Source: Sphingomonas chungangi
GTDB taxonomy: Bacteria; Pseudomonadota; Alphaproteobacteria; Sphingomonadales; Sphingomonadaceae
Assembly: GCF_013778325.1 (NCBI RefSeq)
Contig: NZ_JACEIB010000006.1
Location: 62,001-126,000 of the forward strand
Length of the DNA: 64,000 nt
Direction: 5' to 3'
The position numbers were made by a program, and so were the translations under genes. Below are positions 11,770 to 20,143 of the stretch, in pieces. Positions within the stretch are counted from its first letter, which is position 1. Each line of letters begins with the position of its first letter. The notes beneath the pieces were generated by a model. That model did not search any database, had not been told where the DNA came from, and was given only the letters and a program-made list of their open reading frames with translations.

Positions 11770-12873
11770 ATGCAGGAACCCTCAGCACGCGGCGAAATAA
11801 ATCTTGCAACGGCGATCGAGCCGCTGGCGGTGCCCGAGGCGGTGAAGGAGCGGATGCGGCTCCTCTACGTCGCCAAGCATGCCCGCTCCGGCGGCCGCGC
11901 CGACGCCGAGGACGGAACCCACGCGGTCTACCATGCCGAGATCCGCGAAGTGCTGGAGGATATCGGCTTCAACCTCCAGATCGCCGACGATTACCGTGTG
12001 CTGTTCGAGCGGCCCGACGTCGACTTCGTCTTCCCGCTGCTGAACCGGGCCGGCTTCCTCAATTCCGAGATGATGCTGCCCTTGCTCTGCAACCGGCTGG
12101 GCATCCCCTATCTCGGCGGATCGCCGATCATTCGCGGCACGTCGGACGACAAGCACCTCACCAAGCTGCTGGCGCGATCGCGCGGCATCCCGACCGCCGA
12201 CTGGGCGGTCTATCGGCGCGGCAACGCCGCCGATCCGGCCCGCTGCCCCAAGGCCGAGCGCTACGTGATCAAGCCCAACGCCTCCTCGGCGAGCTGGGGC
12301 GTCCGCTCCGCCGACGACTGGGCCGGCGTGCGCGAGGCGGTCGAGGCGATCCATGCCGAGGGGCACGACGCGATCGTCGAGCCCTTCATCACCGGCCACG
12401 ACATCGAGGTGTCGATCATCACGATGCACGGCCGTCCGCTGATCCTGCCGACGATGCTCGTCGAGCAGCACGATCCGATCGAGCTGCGCAGCTATACCGA
12501 GAAGCGCGATCTCGACGGCGGCGTGAAGACCTACGCGATCAAGCCCTTCCACGATGCCGCGAGGATTCGCGAGATCGAGGCCGCCGCGCTCAACCTGATG
12601 GAGGAATTCGCGCCCTTCGATTACGGTCGCTTCGAATGCCGGCTGGATGTCGCGACCGGGCGCTTCCAGTTCCTCGAGGTCAATCTCAACTGCAACCTGT
12701 GGTCGCGCAAGACGATCAGCATGGCGGCGCGGCTGGCCGGCTGGACGCACGAGCAATTGATCGAGACGATCCTGTGCGAGAGCCTGGCGCGGCACGGCCT
12801 GATCGATCGCTTCGCCCGGCGCGCGCCGAGCTATCGCCCCGCGCAGCACCAGCCGGTCGCGGCCGCACTCTGA
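11770..12873 (+). CDS. ATP-grasp ligase, D-Ala-D-Ala ligase-like
   Basis: 367 residues with a D-alanine-D-alanine-ligase-type ATP-grasp architecture. VDFVFPLLNR...GIPYLGGSPIIRG resembles the N-terminal substrate domain, with DKHLTKLLARSRGIPTADW next; RYVIKPNASSASWGV is the ATP loop and FECRLDV...FLEVNLNCNLW supplies the metal-binding acid and Asn. A second housekeeping Ddl would normally sit by mur genes, so this copy in a glycan locus is more likely to add an amino acid or peptide-like group to a sugar precursor. That role is inference. It is followed by the nucleotidyltransferase with a TGATG overlap. Confidence 0.87.
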   Translation: MQEPSARGEINLATAIEPLAVPEAVKERMRLLYVAKHARSGGRADAEDGTHAVYHAEIREVLEDIGFNLQIADDYRVLFERPDVDFVFPLLNRAGFLNSEMMLPLLCNRLGIPYLGGSPIIRGTSDDKHLTKLLARSRGIPTADWAVYRRGNAADPARCPKAERYVIKPNASSASWGVRSADDWAGVREAVEAIHAEGHDAIVEPFITGHDIEVSIITMHGRPLILPTMLVEQHDPIELRSYTEKRDLDGGVKTYAIKPFHDAARIREIEAAALNLMEEFAPFDYGRFECRLDVATGRFQFLEVNLNCNLWSRKTISMAARLAGWTHEQLIETILCESLARHGLIDRFARRAPSYRPAQHQPVAAAL

Positions 12874-13691
12874 TGGCGGCGACCGCGATCGTCATGGCGG
12901 GGCGGCGCGAGGGCAGCGTCGATCCGCTCGCGGCGGCCGCCGGGCTGGAGGACAAGTGCGTGCTGCCGGTCGCGGGCAGGCCGATGATCGGCCACGTGCT
13001 GGCGACGCTGCGCGATACGCCGGAGATCGGGCGGATCGTCGTGTCGGTGAACGATCCCGCGGTGCTGGATACAGTGCCGGAAGCCCGCGCGCTGATTGCC
13101 GAAGGGCGGCTGGTCGTCTCCCCATCGCGCACCAACCTCGTCGACAGCCTGATGGCGGCGGTGGACGAGTCGGCTTTCCCGATCTTCATCACCACCGCCG
13201 ACAACGTGCTGCTGACCCCAGAGGCGGTGAGCGAGTTCCTCGCCGGATCGGCCGGCGCCGACGTCGCGGTGGCGTTCGCGCGGCGGCAGTCGGTGCTGGA
13301 TGTGCATCCCGACGGGCAGCGTCGCTTCTACCGCTTCTCGGACGACGGCTATTCCAACTGCAACAGCTACTGGATCGGCAGCACGAAGGCGCTCAAGACG
13401 GCCGAGGTGTTCCGCAGCGGCGGCCAGTTCGCCAAGCATCCGCTGCGCATCGTGCAGGCGTTCGGGATCGTGAACCTGATCCGCTTCCGCTACGGCATCG
13501 GCACGCTGGACGAGGCGTTCCGCCGCTTCTCGCGCCGTTTCAGGCTCACCATCCGTCCGGTGATCCTGAGCGACGGCGCCGTCGCGATCGACGTCGACAA
13601 TGCCCGCACGCTCGGCGTCGCGGAGACGATCCTCGCCGCTCGGGCGGCCTCAGAGCAGGTCCGCGCGGATCTCGCGGACGCCGCGGCCTAG
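12873..13691 (+). CDS. NTP-transferase domain protein (MobA-like nucleotidyltransferase)
   Basis: 272-residue GT-A-fold nucleotidyltransferase. The start AIVMAGRREGSVDPLA is a variant of the activating LAGG-x-GxR loop, followed by DKCVLPVAGRPMIGHVL where the Lys contacts the NTP, and ITTADNVLLTP with the metal-binding Asp. The segment NCNSYWIGSTKALK resembles the Asn-containing product-binding region. It would make an NDP- or CMP-activated building block. The ATG overlaps the stop codon of the ATP-grasp gene, indicating coupled translation. The 3' end overlaps the convergent GlxA-type regulator by 42 bp. Confidence 0.85.
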   Translation: MAATAIVMAGRREGSVDPLAAAAGLEDKCVLPVAGRPMIGHVLATLRDTPEIGRIVVSVNDPAVLDTVPEARALIAEGRLVVSPSRTNLVDSLMAAVDESAFPIFITTADNVLLTPEAVSEFLAGSAGADVAVAFARRQSVLDVHPDGQRRFYRFSDDGYSNCNSYWIGSTKALKTAEVFRSGGQFAKHPLRIVQAFGIVNLIRFRYGIGTLDEAFRRFSRRFRLTIRPVILSDGAVAIDVDNARTLGVAETILAARAASEQVRADLADAAA

Positions 13692-14615
13692 CCGCGCGCG
13701 CAGCAGTGTGCGCAAGGTCGCGCCGTCCTCGTAGCCGACCTCGGCGGCGATCGCGTCGAGGCTGAGATCGCCGGCGCGCACGAGGGATTGCGCGCGCTCC
13801 ACCCGCAGATCCTGGAAGTATCCGAGCGGGGACCGGCCCAGCACCGCCTGGCACTTGCGCTGGAGCGAGCGCGGGCTGGTCGCCAGCGCGCCTGCCGCCT
13901 CCTGCAGCGAGAAGCCCCGCTGGAGGTGACCGCGCGCCCAGCGCTCGAACCGTGCGATCAGCGGATCGGCCTGCGCCAGATGGTTGGGGATGATGTAGGC
14001 GGCCTGCGAGGAGCGGATGTCGGCGAGCAGATAGCGCGAGACGAGCATCGCCAGCTCCGGGCTCGCCTGCCGGATCAGCCACAGAGCGAGATCGAGATGC
14101 CCCATCGCCGATCCGGCGGTAACGCCGATGTCGGACGGTACCAGCATGCGCGTCTCGTCGAGCATCACCTTCGGGTAACGCTGGCGGAACAGGGGCGCGA
14201 GCGACCAGGTGGAGGTCACCTCGCGCCCGTCGAGCAGGCCCGCTTCGGCGAGCACGAAGGTGCCGATGCAGGCCGCGGCGACGCGCGCGCCTCCGGCTTG
14301 CCACTCGCGCAACTGCATCACTGCATCGCGCACGTCGGGCCGGGCGAGGGCGGGGAGCAGGGTGTCGGGCGTCACCGTCTTGAGCGCGGGTACGATCACC
14401 CAGTCGGGCTTCAGCTCCGGCGTGACGGGCCGGACGGGGATCGACAGGCCCTGACCCGAACGGACCGTCCGCCGCATGCCCACCACCGTCACCTCGAAGA
14501 GGGTCGCGCCGCCGAGCAGAGCGGCCGACAGCGAATTGGCGGTGGAGAAGGCTTCCAGCGTCGCGGCGAAGCCGGTGTCGAACAATCCCCCGAGCGCGAG
14601 TACGACGATCTGCAT
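13650..14615 (-). CDS. GlxA-family transcriptional regulator (DJ-1/PfpI plus AraC HTH)
   Basis: 321-residue regulator with an N-terminal DJ-1/PfpI domain (about residues 1-170, with AACIGTFVLAEAGLLDG holding the nucleophile-elbow Cys) and a C-terminal AraC-type double helix-turn-helix (about 215-315: FSLQEAAGALATSPRSLQRK and LSLDAIAAEVGYEDGATLRT). This is the GlxA/FtrA/CdhR type that senses a small metabolite and usually activates a neighbouring gene. The divergent gene at 14727, 111 bp away, is the obvious target. Confidence 0.93.
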   Translation of the reverse strand: MQIVVLALGGLFDTGFAATLEAFSTANSLSAALLGGATLFEVTVVGMRRTVRSGQGLSIPVRPVTPELKPDWVIVPALKTVTPDTLLPALARPDVRDAVMQLREWQAGGARVAAACIGTFVLAEAGLLDGREVTSTWSLAPLFRQRYPKVMLDETRMLVPSDIGVTAGSAMGHLDLALWLIRQASPELAMLVSRYLLADIRSSQAAYIIPNHLAQADPLIARFERWARGHLQRGFSLQEAAGALATSPRSLQRKCQAVLGRSPLGYFQDLRVERAQSLVRAGDLSLDAIAAEVGYEDGATLRTLLRARLGRGVREIRADLL

Positions 14616-14726
14616 TTGGCGTGAATGACCTTGAAGTTGTCATTTACGCCGATATCCGATCAGGTCGGGCATGGCTAGACCGATCGCGCCGGCCACCCCG
14701 CCGGCACCCCCACAAGGAGATTTCCC

Positions 14727-15020
14727 ATGAAGGTGTTTGCCATCGGATCGATCGTGAAGCCGCTGTCGGAGGAGGAACGCGAGCGCGTGCTGGGCAAGGA
14801 GGTGCCCCACACGCTCCAGCTCTATCTCGACGGCGCGATCGACCAGTTCTGGTTCCGCGGCGACCGCCCCGGCCCGATCTTCCTGATGAACGCGGAGTCG
14901 GTGGAGGCGGCCAAAGCGGTCATCGACAAGATGCCGATCGTGGCGGAAGGCTTCGCCGAATACGATTACTACCCGGTCGGCCCGCTGGCCCCGCTGGGGA
15001 GGTTGATCCAGGGGTTGTGA
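14727..15020 (+). CDS. YciI/muconolactone-isomerase-like small protein
   Basis: 97-residue protein with the length and alternating pattern of a dimeric alpha-beta barrel (MKVFAIGSIV..., FLMNAESVEAAKAVIDKMPIV). Members include YciI-like proteins and muconolactone isomerases, and small ones often accompany GlxA-type regulators, whose divergent copy here is likely to control it. The start follows an AAGGAG site. The catalytic residues of any characterised member could not be identified, so the biochemical role is unknown. Confidence 0.8.
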   Translation: MKVFAIGSIVKPLSEEERERVLGKEVPHTLQLYLDGAIDQFWFRGDRPGPIFLMNAESVEAAKAVIDKMPIVAEGFAEYDYYPVGPLAPLGRLIQGL

Positions 15021-15027
15021 TGTGACG

Positions 15028-15055
15028 AACGGGCCGCCGGCGGGCGGCCCGTTTT
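15028..15055 (+). terminator. Rho-independent terminator
   Basis: A perfect 11-bp stem (AACGGGCCGCC / GGCGGCCCGTT) with a GGCG loop, running into a short T run, eight bases after the stop of the YciI-like gene. It also separates that gene from the convergent immunity gene. Confidence 0.9.
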
Positions 15056-15065
15056 CGCGCACCGT

Positions 15066-15449
15066 TCAAAGCGGCGGATAGACGACCCGCTTGTTGCCGT
15101 AGCGTTGTTGCAGGATGCGATCACGGCGTTCTCTCACGCTCTCCTCGGGATCAAATTCCTCGGGATAGGTGAAGGAAGCTGTGAATTTACCACCCGCTAT
15201 CCAGTATTGCATCGCGGCCCAGCGCCGATCGGTCGGAGCAGCGTCCCAAAGGTCGAGAATGAGATCGTCCACCATATTGGTGCTTATGCGGAACAGCAGA
15301 TGATCGCCGAGATCTTTAAAAATCGATGTGCTAACCATCGCAGGCGCTGCTTCTGCATATACGAACGTCCCATCCAAGGGATATTCCTTGTCATGAGCAA
15401 GCCCGTTGCCGATCTCATTGAGAAGTAACCCGATTTCATCATTTGCCAT
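15066..15449 (-). CDS. YezG/DUF600-like immunity protein
   Basis: 127-residue protein placed directly after, and overlapping by 11 bp, a predicted nuclease toxin gene. The pattern GTFVYAEAAPAMVSTSIF, DLILDLWDA, and GKFTASFTYPEEFDPEESVR, ending in RYGNKRVVYPPL, resembles the YezG (DUF600) immunity family that neutralises EssD-type nucleases. The start ATG has an AAGGG site and lies within the toxin's last codons; the longer ORF to 15749 merely reads out of frame through the toxin. Function is inferred from family resemblance and operon position. Confidence 0.8.
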   Translation of the reverse strand: MANDEIGLLLNEIGNGLAHDKEYPLDGTFVYAEAAPAMVSTSIFKDLGDHLLFRISTNMVDDLILDLWDAAPTDRRWAAMQYWIAGGKFTASFTYPEEFDPEESVRERRDRILQQRYGNKRVVYPPL

Positions 15450-16275
15450 GACGCTTGCCCTTCGCGCTGTTTGAAAAACGCTGTCGGAAGAAATCTCCGT
15501 TGATAGAGTATGTGACGTTGATGGCACTAGGACGCTTCGATCCCCCACTATATTCGGGGACGATCTTAACATTAATCCGATCTCCCGCTCGGATGTCCTT
15601 CGCCCATTGGTTTTCGAGCGCCTTGTAGCCGCCGCGATTGAAGTTGGCGTCCTGCGCGAAATGGTTGAAGGCATCCGTCGGGCCGTTGAAGCGACGGGCA
15701 ATGTAGTGGCCACCGTCATCCGTCGAGAGGCGGTCGTCACCGCCGGCACCAGCCTGAGCGCTTCGCGACCGCGTCTGATCGGGATTGAGCGTCAGCGTGC
15801 CGGTCACCTGTCGCGTCCGATCGGTCGCATCGAGTTGGTAGGTGTAGCCGTTGCTCTCGACACTATGCCATTGCGATGCATCCTGGCCTGACGGAGCGGT
15901 TGGACGAATTGCCTGAACGCCTGATCGAGCCGTCTGCAAAATCGTCGATATACCCGCCGCTGCGGCCACCGCGGAGGCGCCAACTCCGCCGCTTGAACCG
16001 CCACCGCCGCCCGTGAATCCACCGCCTTCCCACGAACCGCTTGCGCCGCCGCCTCCAAAAGAACCGCCGCCGCCACCCGTGAATCCACCACCCTCCCAAG
16101 ATCCGCTGGCGCCGCCGCCCTTGAACGTGAACCGTCCGGTGGCGGGATCATGGTTGGGATTGAACTTGACCTCGACGGTGGCGGCCGACCGCGACCATGA
16201 GCCGGTGCGCAGATAGTCTCCGAATACCTCTCGCGGAATGCGGACATGCGCCAACGCCGAACCGGTCTGTCCCAT
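15439..16275 (-). CDS. Nuclease toxin, DNA/RNA non-specific endonuclease type
   Basis: 278-residue predicted toxin. The C-terminal 100 residues match the Endonuclea_NS_2 (EssD-like) nuclease: DDGGHYIARRF near 186-196 as the DRGH-type catalytic motif, then NHFAQDANFNRGGYKALE with the metal-binding Asn, and the final IVPEYSGGSKRP strand. The N-terminus has FNPNHDPATGRFTFKGG, a short motif I have seen ahead of toxin domains in phage-like and polymorphic toxins, and a glycine-rich segment made of two near-identical copies. The ATG at 16275 has AGGAG five bases upstream, better than the GTG at 16281. No signal peptide is visible. The immunity gene overlaps its 3' end. Confidence 0.82.
   Translation of the reverse strand: MGQTGSALAHVRIPREVFGDYLRTGSWSRSAATVEVKFNPNHDPATGRFTFKGGGASGSWEGGGFTGGGGGSFGGGGASGSWEGGGFTGGGGGSSGGVGASAVAAAAGISTILQTARSGVQAIRPTAPSGQDASQWHSVESNGYTYQLDATDRTRQVTGTLTLNPDQTRSRSAQAGAGGDDRLSTDDGGHYIARRFNGPTDAFNHFAQDANFNRGGYKALENQWAKDIRAGDRINVKIVPEYSGGSKRPSAINVTYSINGDFFRQRFSNSAKGKRHGK
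15994..16119 (-). repeat. Tandem duplication encoding the toxin's glycine-rich linker
   Basis: Two imperfect direct copies in the toxin gene, each encoding the same peptide that starts GGGASGSWEGGG and ends FTGGGGGS, separated by FG. The DNA copies differ at synonymous positions, so the duplication is not very recent or the peptide is under selection. Confidence 0.85.
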
Positions 16276-16396
16276 GCTCACTCCTCTCGATGCCAGAGGC
16301 TATGTACCAGATTGGTTAGAACAAATCAAGAACGATATTGAGCAAGATCGACTGTGCGTCGAATGTCGCGGCGCGGTTTCATCGATCGAAAAGGAT

Positions 16397-16473
16397 TGGC
16401 GCGCCCGGCAGGACTTGAACCTGCGACCATCCGCTTAGAAGGCGGATGCTCTATCCAGCTGAGCTACGGGCGC
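16397..16473 (-). tRNA. tRNA-Arg (anticodon TCT)
   Basis: Complete 77-nt cloverleaf: acceptor GCGCCCG pairs with CGGGCGC, anticodon loop CTTCTAA in stem TCCGC/GCGGA gives anticodon TCT, T arm contains GGTTCAAGTCC, and CCA is encoded. It reads arginine AGA codons, which are rare in such GC-rich genomes. tRNA-Arg genes are common integration targets, and the orphan toxin pair lies just downstream of its 3' end. Confidence 0.97.
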
Positions 16474-16531
16474 CCGCCGAGCCGCATAGCCCGGATTGCG
16501 CCGCCGCGAAACCGCGATACTGTGCCGCCTC

Positions 16532-17278
16532 ATGACGGACACGCAACAGACGGCCCCATCGCCCAACCTCCGCGCGGTCGAGGCGGACGAGGTTGGGAAG
16601 GGCGGCTTCCGCTATTTCGATGTCATGATGACGGCGTTCGTCGCCATCCTGCTGCTCTCCAACGTGATCGGCGCGGACAAGGCGGCGACGCTCTTCGGGC
16701 TGAAGTTCGGCGCGGGCATCCTGTTCTTCCCGCTCTCCTATCTGCTCGGCGACATCCTGACCGAGGTGTACGGCTATTCGCGCGCGCGGCGCTGCGTGTG
16801 GGCGGGGTTCGCCGCCATGATCTTCCTCGCGGTGATGACCTTCGTGGTGGTGAAGCTGCCGCCGGCGCCGGGCTGGTCCAACCAGGCCGCCTACGAGCTG
16901 GTGTTCGGGCAGACCGGCCGGATCGTCTTCGCCAGCATCTGCGCCTTCTGGGCGGGCGAGTTCGTCAACGCCTTCGTGCTGGCGCGGATGAAGGTGTGGA
17001 CCGGCGGCAGGCACCTGTGGACGCGCACCGTCAGCTCCACGGTGTTCGGGCAGGGGGTGGACAGCCTGATCTTCTACCCGCTCGCCTTCTGGGACGCGCC
17101 GGGCTTCACCCATGGCCTGGTGATCACGATCATGGTGACCAACTGGGCGATGAAGGTGGGCTGGGAGGTGCTGCTGACCCCGCTCACCTATCTGGTGGTC
17201 GGCTTCCTCAAGCGCGCCGAGGGGGTGGAGGTGTTCGACACCCGCACCAACTTCTCGCCGTTCGGGGGACGGGAATAA
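16532..17278 (+). CDS. Queuosine precursor transporter (YhhQ/DUF165 family)
   Basis: 248-residue inner-membrane protein of the VUT/YhhQ family, which imports queuosine precursors such as preQ0. The N-terminal cytoplasmic tail precedes FDVMMTAFVAILLLSNVIG; LSYLLGDILTEVYGYSRARR is the family signature, and FWAGEFVNAFVLARMKVWT the second conserved block. Six or so transmembrane segments are visible. The ATG at 16532 gives a tail of normal length; an in-frame start at 16496 is possible. It lies just beyond the tRNA-Arg on the opposite strand. Confidence 0.93.
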   Translation: MTDTQQTAPSPNLRAVEADEVGKGGFRYFDVMMTAFVAILLLSNVIGADKAATLFGLKFGAGILFFPLSYLLGDILTEVYGYSRARRCVWAGFAAMIFLAVMTFVVVKLPPAPGWSNQAAYELVFGQTGRIVFASICAFWAGEFVNAFVLARMKVWTGGRHLWTRTVSSTVFGQGVDSLIFYPLAFWDAPGFTHGLVITIMVTNWAMKVGWEVLLTPLTYLVVGFLKRAEGVEVFDTRTNFSPFGGRE

Positions 17279-17281
17279 GGA

Positions 17282-17713
17282 TCAGGCGACCGGCGGCGGC
17301 TGCTTGGCGTGCTTCGGCAAATCCGGGTTCATCGATGCCCAGTGCGGCGCCATGTCCGTCCAGATCGTCGCCTGCGGGCCCATCAGGTTCGGATCGTCGA
17401 GCGTGCCGGTGCGGATCACGCGCAGGTGGCCGGTCTCGGCGGCGGCGCTGGTCACATGGGTGCCGCAGTCCGGGCAGAAGCCGCGGGTCATGTGGTTGCC
17501 GCTGTCGGCGATGCGGTCGAACGTCTTGAGCGGGCCGGTGATGGTCACGGCATCGGCCGGCACGATCAGGTTCACCGTCGCCGATCCGCTGGCGAGATAC
17601 TGGCACAGGCGGCACCAGCAGGTGCGGCTGCCGAGCGGCGGCTTCGAGATTGCGTAGCGGATCGCGCCGCACAGGCAGCCGCCGGTGATCGGCAGTTGCA
17701 CCGCGTCGCTCAC
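17282..17713 (-). CDS. GFA/CENP-V family zinc protein
   Basis: 143-residue GFA (glutathione-dependent formaldehyde-activating enzyme-like) protein. Zinc ligands are visible as [19 protein letters not shown] and FCPDCGTHV, the family's CxC, CxxC and CxxCG motifs. Its ATG overlaps the purQ stop by four bases, so it is translated with purQ, although no functional tie to purine synthesis is known. Physiological substrates of the family remain mostly unknown; many members do not handle formaldehyde. Confidence 0.92.
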   Translation of the reverse strand: MSDAVQLPITGGCLCGAIRYAISKPPLGSRTCWCRLCQYLASGSATVNLIVPADAVTITGPLKTFDRIADSGNHMTRGFCPDCGTHVTSAAAETGHLRVIRTGTLDDPNLMGPQATIWTDMAPHWASMNPDLPKHAKQPPPVA

Positions 17714-18375
17714 GACAAGGCGCCGACGAGGCCCTCGAAGATACGGCGGCCATCGGTGCGGCCGTGGGCGCTCTCGATCATGCGCTCGGGGTGGGGCATC
17801 ATGCCGAGCACGTTGCCCGCATCGTTGACGATGCCGGCGATGCCACGCGCCGATCCGTTGACGTTGCCGGCATAGCGGAACGCCACGCGGCCCTCGCCCT
17901 CGAGCCGGTCGAGCGTGGCGTCGTCGGCGAAGTAATTGCCGTCATGATGGGCCACCGGGATCACGATCTCCTCGCCATCCTCGTAGCGGCTGGTGAACAT
18001 GGTCTGCGAGGTGCCGACGGTCAGGCCCACGTCGCGGCAGACGAAGTTGAGGCCGGCGTTGCGCATCAGCGCGCCGGGCAGCAGGCCGGTCTCGGTCAGC
18101 ACCTGGAAGCCGTTGCACACGCCCAGCACCGCGACGCCCTTGGAGGCCGCGTCCGCCACCGCGCGCATGATCGGCGATCGCGCCGCCATCGCGCCGGAGC
18201 GCAGGTAATCGCCATAGGAGAAGCCGCCCGGCACGCCGATGATGTCGAGACCTTCGGGCAGCGTCGTGTCGCCGTGCCAGACCATGGTCGTCTCGTGCCC
18301 GGTCAGTTCGCGGAAGGCGACGGCGAGATCTCGGTCGCAATTGGAGCCGGGGAAGACGATGACGGCGGCTTTCAT
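17710..18375 (-). CDS. purQ: Phosphoribosylformylglycinamidine synthase, glutaminase subunit
   Basis: 221-residue class I glutamine amidotransferase subunit that feeds ammonia to PurL in step four of purine synthesis. [19 protein letters not shown] opens the active-site region, GVCNGFQVL carries the catalytic Cys, and MMPHPERM holds the His of the triad, with a Glu two residues later. The ATG at 18375 follows AGGAG and gives the standard [16 protein letters not shown] start. purS lies 17 bp upstream; the third subunit purL is not in this window. Confidence 0.97.
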   Translation of the reverse strand: MKAAVIVFPGSNCDRDLAVAFRELTGHETTMVWHGDTTLPEGLDIIGVPGGFSYGDYLRSGAMAARSPIMRAVADAASKGVAVLGVCNGFQVLTETGLLPGALMRNAGLNFVCRDVGLTVGTSQTMFTSRYEDGEEIVIPVAHHDGNYFADDATLDRLEGEGRVAFRYAGNVNGSARGIAGIVNDAGNVLGMMPHPERMIESAHGRTDGRRIFEGLVGALS

Positions 18376-18392
18376 GGCGCGGCGCTCCTGTG

Positions 18393-18623
18393 TCAGGCCT
18401 GCTCGATGCGGAAATTCTCGATCACCGTGTTGGCGAGCAGCTTGCGGCACATATCCTCGATGTCGGCGGTGGCGGTGCCGTCCGCAAGATCGAGCTCGAC
18501 GATCTTGCCGACGCGCACGTCGTTGACGCCGCCGAAGCCGAGGCCGGTGAGCGCATGGTGCACCGCCTTGCCCTGCGGATCGAGCACGCCGGGCTTGAGG
18601 GTCACGACGACACGGGTTTTCAT
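18393..18623 (-). CDS. purS: Phosphoribosylformylglycinamidine synthase subunit PurS
   Basis: 76-residue PurS, the small structural subunit that bridges PurQ and Pur[22 protein letters not shown] and [15 protein letters not shown] are the family motifs, and the length is typical. It is directly followed by purQ in an operon. Confidence 0.97.
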   Translation of the reverse strand: MKTRVVVTLKPGVLDPQGKAVHHALTGLGFGGVNDVRVGKIVELDLADGTATADIEDMCRKLLANTVIENFRIEQA

Positions 18624-18718
18624 GGGCTCGCTCCGGGTGCGGTTTCGGCCCCTTTGGCGGAAGGGCTGCGGGAGAGCAACCCCGCAGCCCGCCTCCCCCC
18701 GGAGAAGTCGCGCCGCGC

Positions 18719-18922
18719 CTATTGGCGCATCGGCTTGTCGAGGCGAGCGAAGGGCGGGGCCTGCTCGTCCTCGCCGCTCCGATAGAGAAGCCAGTGGCCC
18801 GAAATCGCGTCTTTCACCATCGGCTTGCGGCAGCGCCTGCAGCTCGTTCGCCATTCGACGCCATCGTGCCAGGCCCGCCCCTGAACCCGGTTGTGGCCGA
18901 ACGCCGCGCAGATGAGCCCCAT
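18719..18922 (-). CDS. Small zinc-ribbon-like protein (DUF1660-like)
   Basis: 67-residue protein starting [13 protein letters not shown], then [10 protein letters not shown]. Cys-5 with GH, and the CRRC pair, resemble small metal-binding DUF1660-like proteins that begin with a xxLCxxxGH motif. It lies upstream of purS in the same direction, 95 bp away. The protein looks real because of the conserved-type N-terminus and compact length; no function is known. Confidence 0.72.
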   Translation of the reverse strand: MGLICAAFGHNRVQGRAWHDGVEWRTSCRRCRKPMVKDAISGHWLLYRSGEDEQAPPFARLDKPMRQ

Positions 18923-18994
18923 GTCCGTTCCCCCCGTCCGAATCGATGCCTCCTCGATTCGGGCTGATTGTCGCGCGCAGGGGGACCGGCGGCA

Positions 18995-20071
18995 TCATCC
19001 ATATGGTGTATCGCCACCGCCTGCGAACCTCGTCAGCAGGTTCACCAGTTCGACCTGCCGCGAGGTTCCCGTCTTCCGATAGACGCTGGCGAGTTGCGTG
19101 CGGACCGTCGCGGTCGACAGCCGGTTTTCGGAGGCGATTTCGGCCGGCGTGGCGCCATCGATCATGCGCCGTGCCACCCGCGCTTCGGCAGGACTGAGGT
19201 CGAACAGGGCCTGCAGGAGATCGGAGGCGGGGACAGACCTGTTGCCGGCGCCCGATGCGAGCAGCATGAACGCACCGCCGTCGAACAGATCGCGAGCATC
19301 GCCGTGGATCGGCACGACGTGGAGCGCGCACGGGCCGGACGGCAGATCGGGCAGGGCGATCGAGCGACCGCGTCGATCCGGCGAGGCGATCGTCTCGGCA
19401 AGGAGCCTGTCCGTTGCGGGTGAGGTGAGATGCAGACGGTTTCGCCCATCGAGGAAGCCGTGGTCGAGCGTTGCCTCGAAGGTGGCATTGGCGGCCATCA
19501 GGCGGCCCCGGTGATCGAGCAGCGCGGCGGCGGCACCGATCGCCTGAAGCGCGGCCACGGTGGAACGGGCCTCCTGCAGCCGAAGCTGTGCGCTCAGCGT
19601 GGCCGCGCGCGCGAAATGCGGCCTCAGGCGATCGAGCTGCGGAACGGCCGCCCAGGCCGCATCTGCATCCGCAAAAGCCTCCAGCGAAATGAGGAGGCCG
19701 TCATCCCCGGCACCCTGGATGATCGTCGCCGCGCCGAAGGCGGTTCCAGTGGGCATCAGGAAATCGCGGTACAGCGGCAATGTGCGCATCTCCCATTCGC
19801 TGTGGAGATCGCGATCGGTAAGAAAGCCGGGATAAGGTGATCGCGCGACCAGACGGTCGATCCGCGAGTTCTCGTTCTGGAAACCGGCTGCCTCGAAGGC
19901 GCGCGTGATAGCCTCCACGCCGGGCGAGGCGATCGCGCGGCGGTTGCCGGGCGATATGGCGATCAGATTGCCGCCCTTTGCGCCCAGGTGACTCGCGACG
20001 TCATCCAATACATGCGGCCAGCGACCCGGCATCGCCGCAGCCTCGTAGATATATGCAAGCAAAGCATCCAT
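18995..20071 (-). CDS. LuxR-family helix-turn-helix regulator
   Basis: 358 residues: a poorly characterised N-terminal sensor-like region and a C-terminal LuxR-type DNA-binding domain (about 285-345) with LSPAEARVARRMIDGATPAE and STATVRTQLASVYRKTGTSR as scaffold and recognition helices. No quorum-sensing autoinducer domain or phospho-acceptor domain is recognisable; the middle contains segments such as GAAAALLDHRGRLMAANATF that look PAS-like. It is inserted, together with the acyltransferase, between purC and purS. Its targets are unknown. Confidence 0.88.
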   Translation of the reverse strand: MDALLAYIYEAAAMPGRWPHVLDDVASHLGAKGGNLIAISPGNRRAIASPGVEAITRAFEAAGFQNENSRIDRLVARSPYPGFLTDRDLHSEWEMRTLPLYRDFLMPTGTAFGAATIIQGAGDDGLLISLEAFADADAAWAAVPQLDRLRPHFARAATLSAQLRLQEARSTVAALQAIGAAAALLDHRGRLMAANATFEATLDHGFLDGRNRLHLTSPATDRLLAETIASPDRRGRSIALPDLPSGPCALHVVPIHGDARDLFDGGAFMLLASGAGNRSVPASDLLQALFDLSPAEARVARRMIDGATPAEIASENRLSTATVRTQLASVYRKTGTSRQVELVNLLTRFAGGGDTPYG

Positions 20072-20143
20072 GATGACCCCCGTTCCGGGGTTAACAAGGC
20101 GATAACTGCTTTTCCAAGTGCGAAAAATGCGATCCTGTTCGAA

